64,000 nucleotides of DNA from Mesorhizobium sp. 65-26 (GCA_001899205.1 MKVL01000010.1:577914-641913); one strand, 5' to 3'; counted from the stretch's first letter, positions 43,767 through 54,384 are shown. A program made the numbers and translations. Notes: generated from the letters alone by a model not told the origin.

Positions 43767-45416
43767 GTGGCACGCCAGTTCATCTATCACATGTCCGGCC
43801 TGTCGAAGGCCTATGGCACCAAGAAGGTGCTCGATAACGTCCATCTGTCCTTCTATCCCGACGCCAAGATCGGCATTCTCGGCCCGAACGGTTCGGGTAA
43901 GTCGACCATCCTGCGCATCATGGCCGGGCTCGACAAGGAGTTCCAGGGCGAGGCATGGCTGGCCGAGGGCGCGACCGTCGGCTACCTGGCGCAGGAGCCG
44001 CAGCTCGACAACAGCAAGACCGTGCGTGAGAACGTCATGGACGGCGTCGCCAGGAAGACCGCCATCATCGAGCGCTACAACGAGCTGATGATGAACTACT
44101 CCGACGAGACGGCGGACGAGTCTGCCAAGCTCCAGGACGAGATGGACCGGCTGAACCTGTGGGATCTCGAGCAGCAGGTCGAGATGGCGATGGACGCGCT
44201 GCAGTGCCCGCCACCTGACTCGGAAGTCACCAACCTGTCGGGCGGCGAGCGCCGCCGCGTGGCGCTGTGCCGGCTGCTGCTGGAGCAGCCTGACCTGCTG
44301 CTGCTCGACGAACCGACCAACCATCTCGACGCCGAGACCACGGCCTGGCTGGAAAAGCACCTGCGCGACTATCCGGGCTCGGTGCTGATCATCACCCACG
44401 ACCGCTACTTCCTCGACAACGTCACCGGCTGGATCCTCGAGCTCGACCGCGGCCGGGGCATCCCCTACGAGGGCAACTACACCAAATATCTCGACGCCAA
44501 GGCCAAGCGCCTGATCCAGGAAGGCCGCGAGGACGATGCCCGCCAGAAGTCGATCTGGCGCGAGCGCGAGTGGATCCAGTCCTCGCCGAAGGCTCGCCAG
44601 ACCAAATCGAAGGCGCGTATCAAGGCCTATGAGGAATTGGTCGAGCAGTCGCAGAACCGCAAGCCGACCGACACGCAGATCGTCATCCCGGCGAGCGAGC
44701 GGCTCGGCAACGTGGTCATCGAGGTCGAGGGCCTGAACAAGGGCTTCGGCGACGAGCTCCTGATCGAGAACCTGTCGTTCAGGCTGCCGCCGGGCGGCAT
44801 CGTCGGCGTCATCGGTCCGAACGGCGCCGGCAAGACGACGTTGTTCAAGACCTTCACCGGTCAGGAAAAGCCGGATGCCGGCTCGATCCGCATCGGCGAG
44901 ACCGTCAAGCTCGGTTATGTCGACCAGAGCCGCGACGCGCTCGACCCGAACAAGACCGTGTGGGAGGAGATTTCCGGTGGCGCCGAGGTCATCAAGCTCG
45001 GCAAGCACGAGGTCAACAGCCGCGCCTACTGCTCGTCCTTCAACTTCCGTGGCGGCGATCAGCAGCAGAAGGTCGGCAACCTGTCGGGCGGCCAGCGCAA
45101 TCGCGTGCACCTGGCTAAGATGCTGAAGGGCGGCGGCAACGTTCTGCTGCTCGACGAACCGACCAACGACCTCGACACGGAAACGCTGGCAGCGCTCGAA
45201 GACGCGCTGGAAGCCTATGCCGGCTGCGCGGTCATCATCAGCCACGATCGTATGTTCCTCGACCGCATGGCCACCCACATGCTCGCCTTCGAGGGCGACG
45301 CGCATGTCGAGTGGTTCGAAGGCAACTTCGAGGAATACGAGAAGGACAAGCTGCGCCGGCTGGGCGCGGAGGCGGCCGCCCCGCACCGCATGACCCACAA
45401 GCGGCTGACGCGCTAA
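43767..45416 (+). CDS. ettA: Energy-dependent translational throttle protein EttA
   Basis: A 549-residue ABC-F ATPase with two nucleotide-binding domains (Walker [10 protein letters not shown] and GPNGAGKTT; signatures [15 protein letters not shown] and [15 protein letters not shown]; Walker [12 protein letters not shown] and [11 protein letters not shown]) joined by a charged linker. Length and motifs match EttA, which binds the ribosomal E site and gates initiation according to the ATP/ADP ratio. No membrane segment. Followed 41 bp later by a methyltransferase gene. Confidence 0.95.
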   Translation: MARQFIYHMSGLSKAYGTKKVLDNVHLSFYPDAKIGILGPNGSGKSTILRIMAGLDKEFQGEAWLAEGATVGYLAQEPQLDNSKTVRENVMDGVARKTAIIERYNELMMNYSDETADESAKLQDEMDRLNLWDLEQQVEMAMDALQCPPPDSEVTNLSGGERRRVALCRLLLEQPDLLLLDEPTNHLDAETTAWLEKHLRDYPGSVLIITHDRYFLDNVTGWILELDRGRGIPYEGNYTKYLDAKAKRLIQEGREDDARQKSIWREREWIQSSPKARQTKSKARIKAYEELVEQSQNRKPTDTQIVIPASERLGNVVIEVEGLNKGFGDELLIENLSFRLPPGGIVGVIGPNGAGKTTLFKTFTGQEKPDAGSIRIGETVKLGYVDQSRDALDPNKTVWEEISGGAEVIKLGKHEVNSRAYCSSFNFRGGDQQQKVGNLSGGQRNRVHLAKMLKGGGNVLLLDEPTNDLDTETLAALEDALEAYAGCAVIISHDRMFLDRMATHMLAFEGDAHVEWFEGNFEEYEKDKLRRLGAEAAAPHRMTHKRLTR

Positions 45417-45457
45417 CATCAGTCCAAAGGGCGGCGAACGAGAAGCGAGGTTTCGAG

Positions 45458-46225
45458 ATGGCCGACTGGTCCGCCGCCCAATATCTGAAGTTCGAGGACG
45501 AGCGCACGCGTCCCGCGCGGGATCTGGTTGCGCAGGTCCCGGTTGCCTCGCCGACCCAGGTGGTCGACATAGGCTGCGGCCCGGGCAATTCGACCGAACT
45601 TCTGGTCGAACGCTGGCCGGATGCGCAGGTCAGCGGTTTCGACACCTCTCCCGACATGATCGAGAAGGCGAGGGCGCGGCTGCCCGGCGTCTCCTTCGAT
45701 CTCGCCGACGCGTCTTCCTGGACGCCGGCGGAACCGGTCGACGTCATCTTTGCCAATGCCGTCTTCCAGTGGCTGCCTGACCATCCCAAGGTGTTCCAGC
45801 GCCTGATGGGACTGCTTGCGCCGGGTGGCGCGCTGGCCGTGCAGATGCCGGACAACATGGCCGAGGATTCGCACCGGCTGATGCGCGAGACGGCAGCCGA
45901 GATGCCGTTCGCCGACAAGCTCAGGGGCGCGGCGCGGGCGCCGCTGCCGCCGGTCTCGTTCTATTACGACCTGCTGTCGCCGCTCTCGGCGCGGCTCGAT
46001 ATCTGGCACACGATCTACAACCACCCTCTGGCCAATGCCGAAGCGATCGTCGAATGGGTGAAGTCGACCGGCCTGAAGCCATTCCTCGATCCGCTGGCGG
46101 CCGGGGAGAAGAAGGCCTTCCTCGACAGCTACACGGCCAAGATCGAAAAGGCCTATCCGAAAGCGGCCGACGGCAAGGTGCTGCTGCGCTTCCCCCGGAT
46201 ATTTATTGTCGCCAGGCGGGCGTAG
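45458..46225 (+). CDS. tam: Trans-aconitate 2-methyltransferase
   Basis: A 255-residue SAM-dependent methyltransferase. The SAM loop is [15 protein letters not shown] and the sequence [12 protein letters not shown] plus the N-terminal [20 protein letters not shown] are characteristic of Tam, which methylates trans-aconitate formed spontaneously from cis-aconitate. ATG 45458 follows AGAAGCGAGG. Likely co-transcribed with ettA. Confidence 0.92.
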   Translation: MADWSAAQYLKFEDERTRPARDLVAQVPVASPTQVVDIGCGPGNSTELLVERWPDAQVSGFDTSPDMIEKARARLPGVSFDLADASSWTPAEPVDVIFANAVFQWLPDHPKVFQRLMGLLAPGGALAVQMPDNMAEDSHRLMRETAAEMPFADKLRGAARAPLPPVSFYYDLLSPLSARLDIWHTIYNHPLANAEAIVEWVKSTGLKPFLDPLAAGEKKAFLDSYTAKIEKAYPKAADGKVLLRFPRIFIVARRA

Positions 46226-46255
46226 AGTCGGACGATCTGATCCGCTTCTAGGTCC

Positions 46256-46783
46256 TCAGGGTCGTATTTCGATAAGCGTCCCATTGGGAACCGCTTTCCA
46301 AATCTGCTCAATTTCATCGTCTGTCACGGCGATGCAGCCTCGCGTCCAATCCAGCATTCGATGCCAGGAACCCAGCCAGCCCAAGCCGTTGCGAAGGCCA
46401 TGGATCATAACGTCGCCGCCTGGATCGACACCAGCCCGCTCAGCATCCTTCTGTTGTTGTGCGGTGGGGTAACCTATTCGAAGCGACAAGTGGAATGCGC
46501 TTAGCGGGCTTCGCCCGATGATACGATAGAGCCCTTCTGGAACCCTGTTGTCGCCTGATTTGGCTTTTGCACCGCTGCCGCCGCGCCCCAATGCAATATC
46601 GTATGATCTAACGAACACGCCTTGGCTGTACATCTGCATTTGATGTGCGTGTTTCTCAACGAGGATGAAATCCACGGACGGAACTTGCGATGGAACTGCC
46701 ACCGGGGCGACATAGAAAACCAGGCTGACGGCCAGCAAGCCGGCGAATACGGTGACCAACGCAGCCAAAAGCCACCTCAACAT
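46256..46783 (-). CDS. L,D-transpeptidase family protein
   Basis: A 175-residue membrane-anchored YkuD-domain protein. A single N-terminal helix (LRWLLAALVTVFAGLLAVSLVFYV) is followed by a catalytic domain with VDFILVEKHAHQMQMY and the active-site segments MIHGLRNG and TRGCIAV (His, Gly-Cys). It is of the YafK/ErfK type that crosslinks or anchors peptidoglycan. ATG 46783 is preferred to a TTG at 46801. Lower GC than neighbours. Convergent with tam. Confidence 0.85.
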   Translation of the reverse strand: MLRWLLAALVTVFAGLLAVSLVFYVAPVAVPSQVPSVDFILVEKHAHQMQMYSQGVFVRSYDIALGRGGSGAKAKSGDNRVPEGLYRIIGRSPLSAFHLSLRIGYPTAQQQKDAERAGVDPGGDVMIHGLRNGLGWLGSWHRMLDWTRGCIAVTDDEIEQIWKAVPNGTLIEIRP

Positions 46784-46918
46784 GGATGCCACTCTGAGCA
46801 ACGTCGCTGGCCCCCCGCTTTAAGCTGGCATAAATCGGCGAAATGCGACAAGGGTTGGACCCTGCCATTTCGGCGTACGCGCCGGAGCCCGCAACACAGT
46901 GCCTGGAACGGACTGGAT

Positions 46919-48040
46919 ATGCATCGCGTCATCATCAGCGGCATTGGTGCTGAAATCCCCGAACCCGTAATCAGCAATGACGATCTGGTCGCCAGCTTCA
47001 ACAGCTGGGTCGATACGGAAAACGTGCGCCGCGCCACCACTGGCGAGCCGTTGCTGCAAAAATCCGACAGCGCCTTCATCGAACATGCCTCGGGTGTGAA
47101 GACCCGCCATGTCATCGAACGCGAAGGCATACTGGACCCCACGCGCATGGTGCCACGCATCCCGGCACGGCCGGACGATGCGCTTTCGCTGCAGGCCGAA
47201 TTCGGCATCGCCTCGGCCAGGAAGGCGATCGCGCATGCGGGTATCGAGCCGTCGGATATCGATCTGGTGATCTGCTCGTCATCGCACCAGCAGCGGCCGT
47301 ATCCGGCCATCGCCATCGAGATGCAGGAGGCGCTGGGCACGAAGGGCGCCGGCTTCGACATGGGGCTGGGCTGCTCGTCGGCCGCGGCGGCGTTGCACAT
47401 GGCGGTCAACCTGGTGCGCTCGGGCGCGCACAAGCGCGTGCTGGTGACGACACCCGAGATCATCACCGGCCACCTCAATTTCCGTGACCGGCAGACGCAT
47501 TTCATCTTCGGTGATGCGTCCGTTGCGATGGTGGTCGAGGGGCTTGCCCAGGGCGATAAGCGGCCGGGCCGCTTCGAGGTCCTGGACACCCGTATCTGGA
47601 CGCAGATGTCGAACAACATCCGCACCAATCTCGGCTATCACACGCGCACCGCCCAGGACGATCCCTGGATGATCGAGCTCGAGGGCAATCTGATCAAGCA
47701 GGTCGGCAACAAGGTGTTCAAGGAAGTCACCGTCGCTGGCCACAAGTTCATCGTCGAGTTCCTCGCCGAACATGGCCTGACGCCAGAAGCCATCCGGCGC
47801 TTCTGGCTGCACCAGGCCAATGCGCGCATGAACGCCATGATCCTGAAACTGTCCTTCGGCCACGATGTCGGCCACGATCGCGCGCCGACCGTGCTGGACA
47901 GGCTCGGCAACACGGCGGGCGCCGGCGCGATCATCGCGCTGTCGGAAAACCACGCCGACATGAAGGCCGGGGATTTCGGCCTGATCTGCGCGTTCGGTGC
48001 CGGCTACTCGATCGGTGGCGCGCTGCTGCGTATGCTCTGA
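46919..48040 (+). CDS. Beta-ketoacyl-ACP synthase III-like protein
   Basis: A 373-residue thiolase-fold condensing enzyme. The catalytic triad of KAS III is intact: Cys in LGCSSAAAALHM, His in HQANARM and Asn in GNTAGAG. Compared with FabH (about 320 residues) it has an insertion in the first 70 residues (SWVDTENVRRATTGEPLLQK), like KAS III-like enzymes of secondary lipid or polyene pathways. No ACP or reductase gene is nearby, so it is probably not the housekeeping FabH. ATG 46919 chosen; upstream frame runs through the divergent gene. Confidence 0.88.
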   Translation: MHRVIISGIGAEIPEPVISNDDLVASFNSWVDTENVRRATTGEPLLQKSDSAFIEHASGVKTRHVIEREGILDPTRMVPRIPARPDDALSLQAEFGIASARKAIAHAGIEPSDIDLVICSSSHQQRPYPAIAIEMQEALGTKGAGFDMGLGCSSAAAALHMAVNLVRSGAHKRVLVTTPEIITGHLNFRDRQTHFIFGDASVAMVVEGLAQGDKRPGRFEVLDTRIWTQMSNNIRTNLGYHTRTAQDDPWMIELEGNLIKQVGNKVFKEVTVAGHKFIVEFLAEHGLTPEAIRRFWLHQANARMNAMILKLSFGHDVGHDRAPTVLDRLGNTAGAGAIIALSENHADMKAGDFGLICAFGAGYSIGGALLRML

Positions 48041-48072
48041 GCTGCTACGCATGCTCTGAACTGCTGCCAGAT

Positions 48073-48639
48073 CTAGGCCGGCAGGAAGGGCACCAGCATC
48101 GGCACGCGTCTGGCGTAGTCGTCATAGGCCGGGCCGAGTTCGTTGCGCAGGAAGCGCTCTTCCAACCTCGCCTTCATGTAGATGCCGATCGTGAGCAGAA
48201 GCGCGCCGGCAATGCCCCACAGTGTGCCCTTGGCGGCCATGGTGGCAAGGATCGCCAGCAGCAGGCCGGTGTAGATCGGATGGCGGACTAGGCCATAGGG
48301 CCCGCTGTCGACGACACGGTGCGTCGCCTTGGCAGTGACGGTGCCTGACCACAGCCTGCCGAGGTGCAGGCGTGCCCACCACGAGAAGACGAGGCCGACG
48401 GCGATCAGCGCGACGCAGGTCCAGGCCGTCGTCAGGCCCGGAATCCAGAACCGCAGCCGCCCGACATAGCCGTGGGCCGGAATGAAGAACAGGGCAGTGC
48501 CCAGCATCAGCACGATGCGGTAGGGCGCTTCCGCCTCGAAGCCGGCGCGTTTCTCCGCCCTGTCGGCCCAGAGTGCCGCTGCGGCCCAGGACACTGCCCA
48601 GGCCAGCCACAGAAAGACGATTGCCGCCCCCGGACGCAT
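48073..48639 (-). CDS. Isoprenylcysteine methyltransferase-like membrane protein
   Basis: A 188-residue membrane protein with about five helices and the ICMT/PEMT signature VDSGPYGLVRHPIYTGLLL and, near the end, ERFLRNELGPAYDDYARRVP (methyltransferase C-terminal motif). It would use SAM to methylate a lipid or small acceptor, but bacterial members are mostly uncharacterised. It converges on the KAS III-like gene; the two are 32 bp apart. Confidence 0.85.
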   Translation of the reverse strand: MRPGAAIVFLWLAWAVSWAAAALWADRAEKRAGFEAEAPYRIVLMLGTALFFIPAHGYVGRLRFWIPGLTTAWTCVALIAVGLVFSWWARLHLGRLWSGTVTAKATHRVVDSGPYGLVRHPIYTGLLLAILATMAAKGTLWGIAGALLLTIGIYMKARLEERFLRNELGPAYDDYARRVPMLVPFLPA

Positions 48640-48841
48640 GATGGACCCCTCTCGATGCCTGCCGTTGGCCATCAAGGGCGCGCGGCGCGGCGGGATTGCG
48701 GCGCGCCGTGGTAAGAAGATCGTGATCGCGGGAGCTTGCGTCCGCGTCGGGTGGCAAGGCTGATGGGATCATCAAGCTTTTCGAATGGACGCAGCCGCCT
48801 GACACTGGATAATGCACGGCCGCGCAGAAGGAGCGAATGCC

Positions 48842-49459
48842 ATGCTGGACCTGTTTCCCGAAACGGGACCCCGTTTCGACATCGTGCCGGCGCGCAAGCT
48901 CGCGGCGCGCGCCGCCGTGCTCTATGCGGCGCCGTCGGACCATTTCCAGACGCGCTCCGTCGAGGCGCTGCGGCTGGGTTTCGACGGCATAGACGGCGAC
49001 TTCCATGCTGGCGCCACCCGGCGTTCCGGCGGGCGCGAGCCGTGGTATCCACGCGGTACCGAGATGCGCAACGAGCGGCAATTGTCGATCGTCGCAGCGG
49101 ACGAACTGGCCGTGGTTGCCAGGCGCATGGGGCTGGCCGAAATCAGGCCGGAATGGATCGGCGCCAACCTCTTGATCGAGGGCGTGCCGCATCTTTCCAT
49201 GCTGCCGGCCGGCACGCTGATGTTCTTCAAGGGCGGCGTAACCCTGAAGGTCGACGCGCAGAACGGCCCTTGCCGCATTGCCGGCCGCTCGATCGCCGAG
49301 CATGCGGGGATGGCGGATGTCGAAGCGAGCGCGCTCGAATTCCCGAAGGCGGCCAAGCGGCTTCGCGGCGTGGTCGCCTGGGTGGAGAAACCCGGCATCA
49401 TCCTGGCCGGCGAGGAAATCTCGCTGCGCCTGCCGGAGCAGTGGATCTATCCGGCCTAG
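48842..49459 (+). CDS. MOSC domain protein
   Basis: A 205-residue MOSC-like protein: GIDGDFHAGATRRSGGREPWYPRGTEMRN in pieces, NERQLSIVAADELA, and NGPCRIAGRSIAEHAG holding the conserved Cys that in MOSC proteins binds sulfur or Mo cofactor. Start ATG 48842, eight bases after AAGGAG; a second ATG at 48812 is in frame but has no Shine-Dalgarno. Probably a molybdenum or sulfur-carrier related protein; no partner is adjacent. Confidence 0.82.
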   Translation: MLDLFPETGPRFDIVPARKLAARAAVLYAAPSDHFQTRSVEALRLGFDGIDGDFHAGATRRSGGREPWYPRGTEMRNERQLSIVAADELAVVARRMGLAEIRPEWIGANLLIEGVPHLSMLPAGTLMFFKGGVTLKVDAQNGPCRIAGRSIAEHAGMADVEASALEFPKAAKRLRGVVAWVEKPGIILAGEEISLRLPEQWIYPA

Positions 49460-49508
49460 CGTATTCGATCCTCTCCAAGGCCTAGCGGCTTTCCAAGCCG
49501 GATCGTCA

Positions 49509-50648
49509 TCACCCCCGCCGGAAGTTTTTCAGGCGCGCGATCATCGCCTTCCCGTCGGCTGTCTCGCTGCGTTCGATCAACTGCGACAGGGTGAAGACGC
49601 AGACGCCGTCGACTGGGCTTGTTTCCAGCCGGCCGACCGCGTCCGAAAATTCCTCGGCGCCGAGATCATGGGCGCGGCCGTGGCCCGTGTGCATGCCGTC
49701 GAGATAGATGGCCTTTGCCTGCAAGGTGCAGATCGCGCGCGCCTTACCGCGCTGCTTGATATCAGAGGCTATCCTCGCCGGCCAGGCGCTGTCGCGGCGC
49801 AGGATCTGGTGATAGGCCATCACCTCGAAGACATCGACAACGGCATCAAGGCGGCTGACATCCTGGCCGAACACTTCGGTCACGGCATCGTCGAAGTCGC
49901 TGCGGAAGAATGGCAAGGTGTTGATGGCAATCTCGGTGTCGCCCTTGATGGCGCGCACGGCATTGCGTATGCGGCCAATGGCGGAAACCGTGACGCCGCA
50001 TTTCCAGTCGCGCCAGGCTTCACGATAGTGACTGGCGATCCGGGCGGCGGCCTGCACCGGCTGATCGATCGGCACGTCGGCGCCGGTGTCGTCGCGAAAA
50101 CGCCGCAGCGTGTCGGGCGCATAGCTGTAGTGGGGCCTGGAGGCGCGCGGTGTATCCGGCAGCCAGGTCTCCCAGAAGCCTGGCCAGCGGATGAAGCCGA
50201 GATGGATTCCCTCGGGCTGCAATTCGCGGACGGCGGTCTCGAGCAGGCCGATCTTGTGGGCGAGGTTTTCCTCGCGATCCGGCGCCATCCCGACATACCA
50301 GTCTTCCTGGACAGCGCGGTTGCCGTGCTGGTCTATGGGCAGCAGATCCGGATGCTGGCGCGTGTAGGCGGGGTCGAAACAGATGTTGAGGCAACCAAAA
50401 TAGGAGATGCCACGGTCCCTCAGCGCATTGCGAAAAGCCAGATCGTCCTGTTCGGCATAGCGCGCCCGATCATGGCCGCGAACCGCGCTTTCGACAGCCG
50501 TGTCCTGCATCGGCAGGTAGCGGCTTTGGGTGATGACGTAGGTGATGCCCATTGACGCCAGCAGGTCGGCTGCTTGCTCGATCCCCATTCCATGCTTCAG
50601 GAACCAGTCATTGTCATAGATCTTCACCCCGACGCTCAGGTCCATCAT
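49509..50648 (-). CDS. Uncharacterised protein, probable TIM-barrel hydrolase, in sugar ABC operon
   Basis: About 379 residues, no signal peptide. Segments MGITYVITQSRYLP, GISYFGCLNICFDPAY, EGIHLGFIRWPGFWETWL, VFEVMAYHQILRRD and SPVDGVCVFTLSQLIER recur at spacing typical of a TIM barrel with sugar-binding aromatics and acidic residues, reminiscent of glycoside hydrolase-like domains, but I cannot place it in a family. It is the last gene of the leftward operon with a ribose-type ABC transporter, so it may process the imported sugar. Start ATG 50648 or 50645. Confidence 0.7.
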   Translation of the reverse strand: MMDLSVGVKIYDNDWFLKHGMGIEQAADLLASMGITYVITQSRYLPMQDTAVESAVRGHDRARYAEQDDLAFRNALRDRGISYFGCLNICFDPAYTRQHPDLLPIDQHGNRAVQEDWYVGMAPDREENLAHKIGLLETAVRELQPEGIHLGFIRWPGFWETWLPDTPRASRPHYSYAPDTLRRFRDDTGADVPIDQPVQAAARIASHYREAWRDWKCGVTVSAIGRIRNAVRAIKGDTEIAINTLPFFRSDFDDAVTEVFGQDVSRLDAVVDVFEVMAYHQILRRDSAWPARIASDIKQRGKARAICTLQAKAIYLDGMHTGHGRAHDLGAEEFSDAVGRLETSPVDGVCVFTLSQLIERSETADGKAMIARLKNFRRG

Positions 50649-50676
50649 CGTATCGTCCAATGCCAAGAAGGAGGGG

Positions 50677-52194
50677 TTAGTGGACCGTCGTGGCCCGTGA
50701 GGACGCCTCGGCGCTTCTGCTCATCGCGGCGAGCAACCGAGCCCGATCGAGATTGCGTCGATCCTCGATTTCGGTCACCGCGCCGGCCTGCACGATCGCC
50801 ACGAGGTCGGAGAGGGCGAGGATTTCGTCCAGGTCGTCGGAGATCAGCAAAACCGCAGCGCCGGCCTGCGCCAGCGATCGGATCTGCTGGTGAAGTTCGG
50901 CCTTGGCGCCCACGTCGACGCCCGCCGTCGGCTGGTCGAGGACGAGCACTCGTGGTCTGGCCGTCGCCGCGCGCGCCAGCAGCACTTTCTGGGCATTGCC
51001 ACCGCTCAACGTCGCGACATTTCGGTCCGGCTCCGCCGGCCTGACATGGAAGCGCTGGATCGCCTCGGTGACGGCCTGCCGACGCAGCCCGCGACGGACG
51101 AAGCCGAGGCGCGACATCAGCGGAGCCAGCGCCGTCAGTTCGATGTTCGCGCGTATCGAGCCCGTCAGGACCAGTCCGTTGGTGTTGCGATCCTCCGGCA
51201 CGAGCACAAGGCCATGCCGTCCCGCGCTGACAGGATCGAGAGAAGGCAATGTCTGCCCGTCGACCGTCAGCGTGCCGTGGCTCTCGACGTCGCCGATCAG
51301 CGCGCGCGCCATGCGGGAGCGTCCCGAGCCGATCAGGCCTGCGAGCCCGACGATCTCGCCTGCACGCACCTCAAGGGAAAATGGTTGCCGCCCGGAGACC
51401 GAGAAGTTCTCGAGCCTGAGGCGCACCGCGCCGCGTTTTCCCGATGTGGAAGAGGCTGATTGAGAGGCGGCTTTCGTCTCGCCGACAAGGAGCGCCGCCA
51501 GGCTGTCCACCGTGAAATCGGACGAAGAGCCGCTTTCGACGACCCTGCCATCGCGAAGCACGGTGACGCGGTCGGCAATCTCGATCACTTCATCGAGGAA
51601 GTGGCTGATGTAGATGATACCCATGCCGGAGGCGGCCATGCGGCGCATCAGGCTGAAGAGATGCTCCCTTTCCGCGGGTGCCAGCCGGGCGGTCGGCTCA
51701 TCCATGATGAGGATGCTGGCATTCTGCGACAGCGCCCGCACGATCTCGGTCAGTTGCTGCGCGGCGACGCCGAGTTTGCGCACCGGGGTGTCCATCGGCA
51801 ACTCGACGCCGAGGGCCGCCGCCTCGCGGGCCGAGCGATCCCTCAACGCGCCATGCGAGATGAGACCCGCCGCGGCGCCACGCGGTTCGCGCCCCAGTGC
51901 GATGTTCTGCGCGACGGTGAAATCGGGGACCAGCGCGAAATCCTGGTAGATGGTGGCCACGCCATGCTCATGCGCTTCCCGCGGCGTCGCCAGCGCGACT
52001 GTCTTGCCGGCAATGGCGATGGCGCCGCCATGGTCCGCGTAAAGTCCGCCCAGCACTTTCATCAGCGTGCTCTTGCCCGCGCCGTTGTGGCCGACAAGGG
52101 CGTGGATCTCGCCCTTGGCGAGCTTGAAAGACACGCCATGAAGCACAGTGCTTCCGGCGAAGCTCTTGCGGATGTCGGTCATTTCGAGAAGCAT
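50677..52194 (-). CDS. Sugar ABC transporter ATP-binding protein (RbsA-like)
   Basis: A 505-residue double ATPase of the ribose/galactose type. The first domain has Walker A GHNGAGKST and LIMDEPTARLAP; the second has the degenerate Walker A GLIGSGRSR and an intact signature LSGGNAQKVLLAR with VLDQPTAGVDVG. This asymmetry is normal for the CUT2 class. It energises the permease at 53300 with the binding protein at 52289. Confidence 0.92.
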   Translation of the reverse strand: MLLEMTDIRKSFAGSTVLHGVSFKLAKGEIHALVGHNGAGKSTLMKVLGGLYADHGGAIAIAGKTVALATPREAHEHGVATIYQDFALVPDFTVAQNIALGREPRGAAAGLISHGALRDRSAREAAALGVELPMDTPVRKLGVAAQQLTEIVRALSQNASILIMDEPTARLAPAEREHLFSLMRRMAASGMGIIYISHFLDEVIEIADRVTVLRDGRVVESGSSSDFTVDSLAALLVGETKAASQSASSTSGKRGAVRLRLENFSVSGRQPFSLEVRAGEIVGLAGLIGSGRSRMARALIGDVESHGTLTVDGQTLPSLDPVSAGRHGLVLVPEDRNTNGLVLTGSIRANIELTALAPLMSRLGFVRRGLRRQAVTEAIQRFHVRPAEPDRNVATLSGGNAQKVLLARAATARPRVLVLDQPTAGVDVGAKAELHQQIRSLAQAGAAVLLISDDLDEILALSDLVAIVQAGAVTEIEDRRNLDRARLLAAMSRSAEASSRATTVH

Positions 52195-52288
52195 GATAGT
52201 GCGTCTTTGCTGTCGGTCGCGATCGCCACCCGTGGCGGCCGGTCACCGGCCCGCCCAGGGGCGAGCCGGTGTTTACTCATCGGGCGTG

Positions 52289-53257
52289 TCAGCCGCCCCA
52301 GGCCGGCGGAAACTGCTCCACATTGTCCTTGGTGACGATTGGCAGATCGAGGAAATGGTCCGGGGAGGGGACGTCGGCGGTCTTGCCGTCCAGCAGCTTG
52401 ACTGCATCCTTTACGCCGGTCACGCCTTGCGGCGCAGGATCCTGGTCGACGGTGCCGTACACGGTTCCCGCCTGAATGGCGCTGCGCACGTCGGCCGGGT
52501 AGTCGCCGAGGATGAACTTGACGTCGGTGCGCCCGCTCTGCTTGGCGAAGCTCGCGCCGTTCACGCCTTCCGGTCCCTGGTCGATGATGGCGTCGAGCGA
52601 GCCTGACGGGTAGCGGCTCAGGAAATCCTGGGTGACGGCCAGTGCCTTGGCATTGTCCCAGTCGGCCGACTGTTCCTCGACGATCTTGATGTCGGGGTAT
52701 TTCTTCAGCGCTTCCATAAGCCCGGCCTTGCGGTCGATCTGCGAGGAGGTGCCAAGCTTGCCGAGAATGTAGGCGACCTTGCCCTTGCCGCCGATCGCCT
52801 TGGCAAGCAGTTCACCTTGCTGCTGCCCAAAGGCGACGTCGTCCACGCCGACGAAGGTTGCGATCTTCGCTCCCGAGCTCGTATCGACCCGGTTGTTGAC
52901 CGCGATCACGGGGATGCCGGCCTCGTTCGCCTGCTTGATGACGGGCACGATGCCCTTGGCGTTGCTCGGCGTGACAAGGATGAGGTCGACCTTCTGCGCG
53001 ATGAACTGCTGCACGACCGAGATCTCCGTCGACAGGTCGCCATTGCCGCTTTGCAGGTCCAGCGACACGCCAAGCTCCTTGGCGGTGTCCTGCGCGCCCT
53101 TGATGAGGTTCGAATAGAACGGAACCGAGGTGTTCCAGATCATCATTCCGATCTTGCGCTCGGCGGCCGTCGCCGACTGGCCGTTGATGGCGAAGCCGAT
53201 GGCCAACACCGTGGCCGCTGCTCTCAGCACGGTACGGCGCGAAAAATGTATCTTCAT
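52289..53257 (-). CDS. Sugar ABC transporter substrate-binding protein (RbsB-like)
   Basis: A 322-residue periplasmic binding protein of the type-1 (ribose/LacI) fold: MIWNTSVPFYSNLIKGAQ, VDLILVTPSNAKGIVPVIKQAN and IPVIAVNNRVDT. The signal sequence has an Arg-Arg pair (SRRTVLRAA), possibly Tat-type. ATG 53257 has a GGGGAATG Shine-Dalgarno. Sugar specificity cannot be read from sequence. Confidence 0.9.
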   Translation of the reverse strand: MKIHFSRRTVLRAAATVLAIGFAINGQSATAAERKIGMMIWNTSVPFYSNLIKGAQDTAKELGVSLDLQSGNGDLSTEISVVQQFIAQKVDLILVTPSNAKGIVPVIKQANEAGIPVIAVNNRVDTSSGAKIATFVGVDDVAFGQQQGELLAKAIGGKGKVAYILGKLGTSSQIDRKAGLMEALKKYPDIKIVEEQSADWDNAKALAVTQDFLSRYPSGSLDAIIDQGPEGVNGASFAKQSGRTDVKFILGDYPADVRSAIQAGTVYGTVDQDPAPQGVTGVKDAVKLLDGKTADVPSPDHFLDLPIVTKDNVEQFPPAWGG

Positions 53258-53299
53258 GTCATTCCCCTTGTTCATGACAGTTTGTTTTCACGAGTTGCC

Positions 53300-54271
53300 T
53301 CAGCGCAGTTCCCGGCGCTTGCGCTGATAGCTGTCGAAACCCACCGCCACGAGAATGACGGCGCCGGTGACTGCTGGCTGCCAGTAGGGCGAAATGCCCA
53401 ACAGATTGAGTGCGTTGGCGACGACGCCGAGGAGCAGTGTGCCAAGCACGGCGCCTCCGACATTGCCGACGCCGCCGCTGAGCGGCACGCCGCCGACCAC
53501 GACGGCGGCGATTGCCGCGAGAGGCCAGTCGGTGGCGCTCGCCGGCTGGCCGATGCCGGTCTGCCCCAGCAGAACCACGCCGGCGATCGCCGCGAAAAGG
53601 CCGCCAAGCGCGTAGGTGGCGAGCGTGACCCGGTCGACATTGATGCCGGCGAGCCGCGCCGCGACCTTGTTGCCGCCAACGGCGTAGATGTGATGGCCGA
53701 ACGTGGTGAAGCGCAGGATCGCCCAGGTCAGGCAGGCGATCGCCGCGAAGATGATGGTCGGGATCGGCACAGGCCCGATGCGGCCGAGCCCGAGCACGGT
53801 GAAGCCTTCCGGCACGCCATAGACCGGCTGCGCGGCCGTGCCGATGAAGAGCAGGCCCGTCACTAGCACCTGTGTTCCGAGGGTGGCCACGAAAGGATTG
53901 ATGCCGATCTTGGCGATGCAGAACCCGTTGAACAGGCCGACAAGAGCGCCGAAGCCCAGCGCCACGATAATTCCGAGCGGTCCGGACACGTTTACGATCA
54001 TGGCCGCCGCCACGACCGAGGCCATGGCGCCTACAGCGCCGACCGAGAGGTCGAAACCGCCAAGCACGATCATCAGCAGCATGCCGCAGGCGACGATGCC
54101 GATGATGGAGTTGCGCTGCAGCACATTGGCGATGTTCGCCCAGGTTGCGAAGTTCGGCACCACGAGCGCGGCGACGATGACAGCAAGCACGAAGATGATC
54201 ACCAGCGCGTAGCGCGACAACAGCGCCGTGCGCGAGCCACCCAGGCCTTTGCGGGATGCGACTTCAGTCAT
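53300..54271 (-). CDS. Sugar ABC transporter permease (RbsC-like)
   Basis: A 323-residue integral membrane protein of the CUT2/branched-chain permease family with eight to ten helices and the family loop FGHHIYAVGGNKVAARLAGINVDR. First gene of the operon, then binding protein, ATPase and the TIM-barrel-like protein. Start ATG 54271 with GGAGGA upstream. Divergent from the ROK regulator. Confidence 0.92.
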   Translation of the reverse strand: MTEVASRKGLGGSRTALLSRYALVIIFVLAVIVAALVVPNFATWANIANVLQRNSIIGIVACGMLLMIVLGGFDLSVGAVGAMASVVAAAMIVNVSGPLGIIVALGFGALVGLFNGFCIAKIGINPFVATLGTQVLVTGLLFIGTAAQPVYGVPEGFTVLGLGRIGPVPIPTIIFAAIACLTWAILRFTTFGHHIYAVGGNKVAARLAGINVDRVTLATYALGGLFAAIAGVVLLGQTGIGQPASATDWPLAAIAAVVVGGVPLSGGVGNVGGAVLGTLLLGVVANALNLLGISPYWQPAVTGAVILVAVGFDSYQRKRRELR

Positions 54272-54384
54272 GCGGGTCCTCCGCGGCTCGCGCTCGGCAG
54301 CCGCACGCTCCATCGCAATCGTCGCGACGGGATTTACCGTCGGCCATGCGATCCGGGCGCAAGATAAGAGGCAAAAATGCGCAC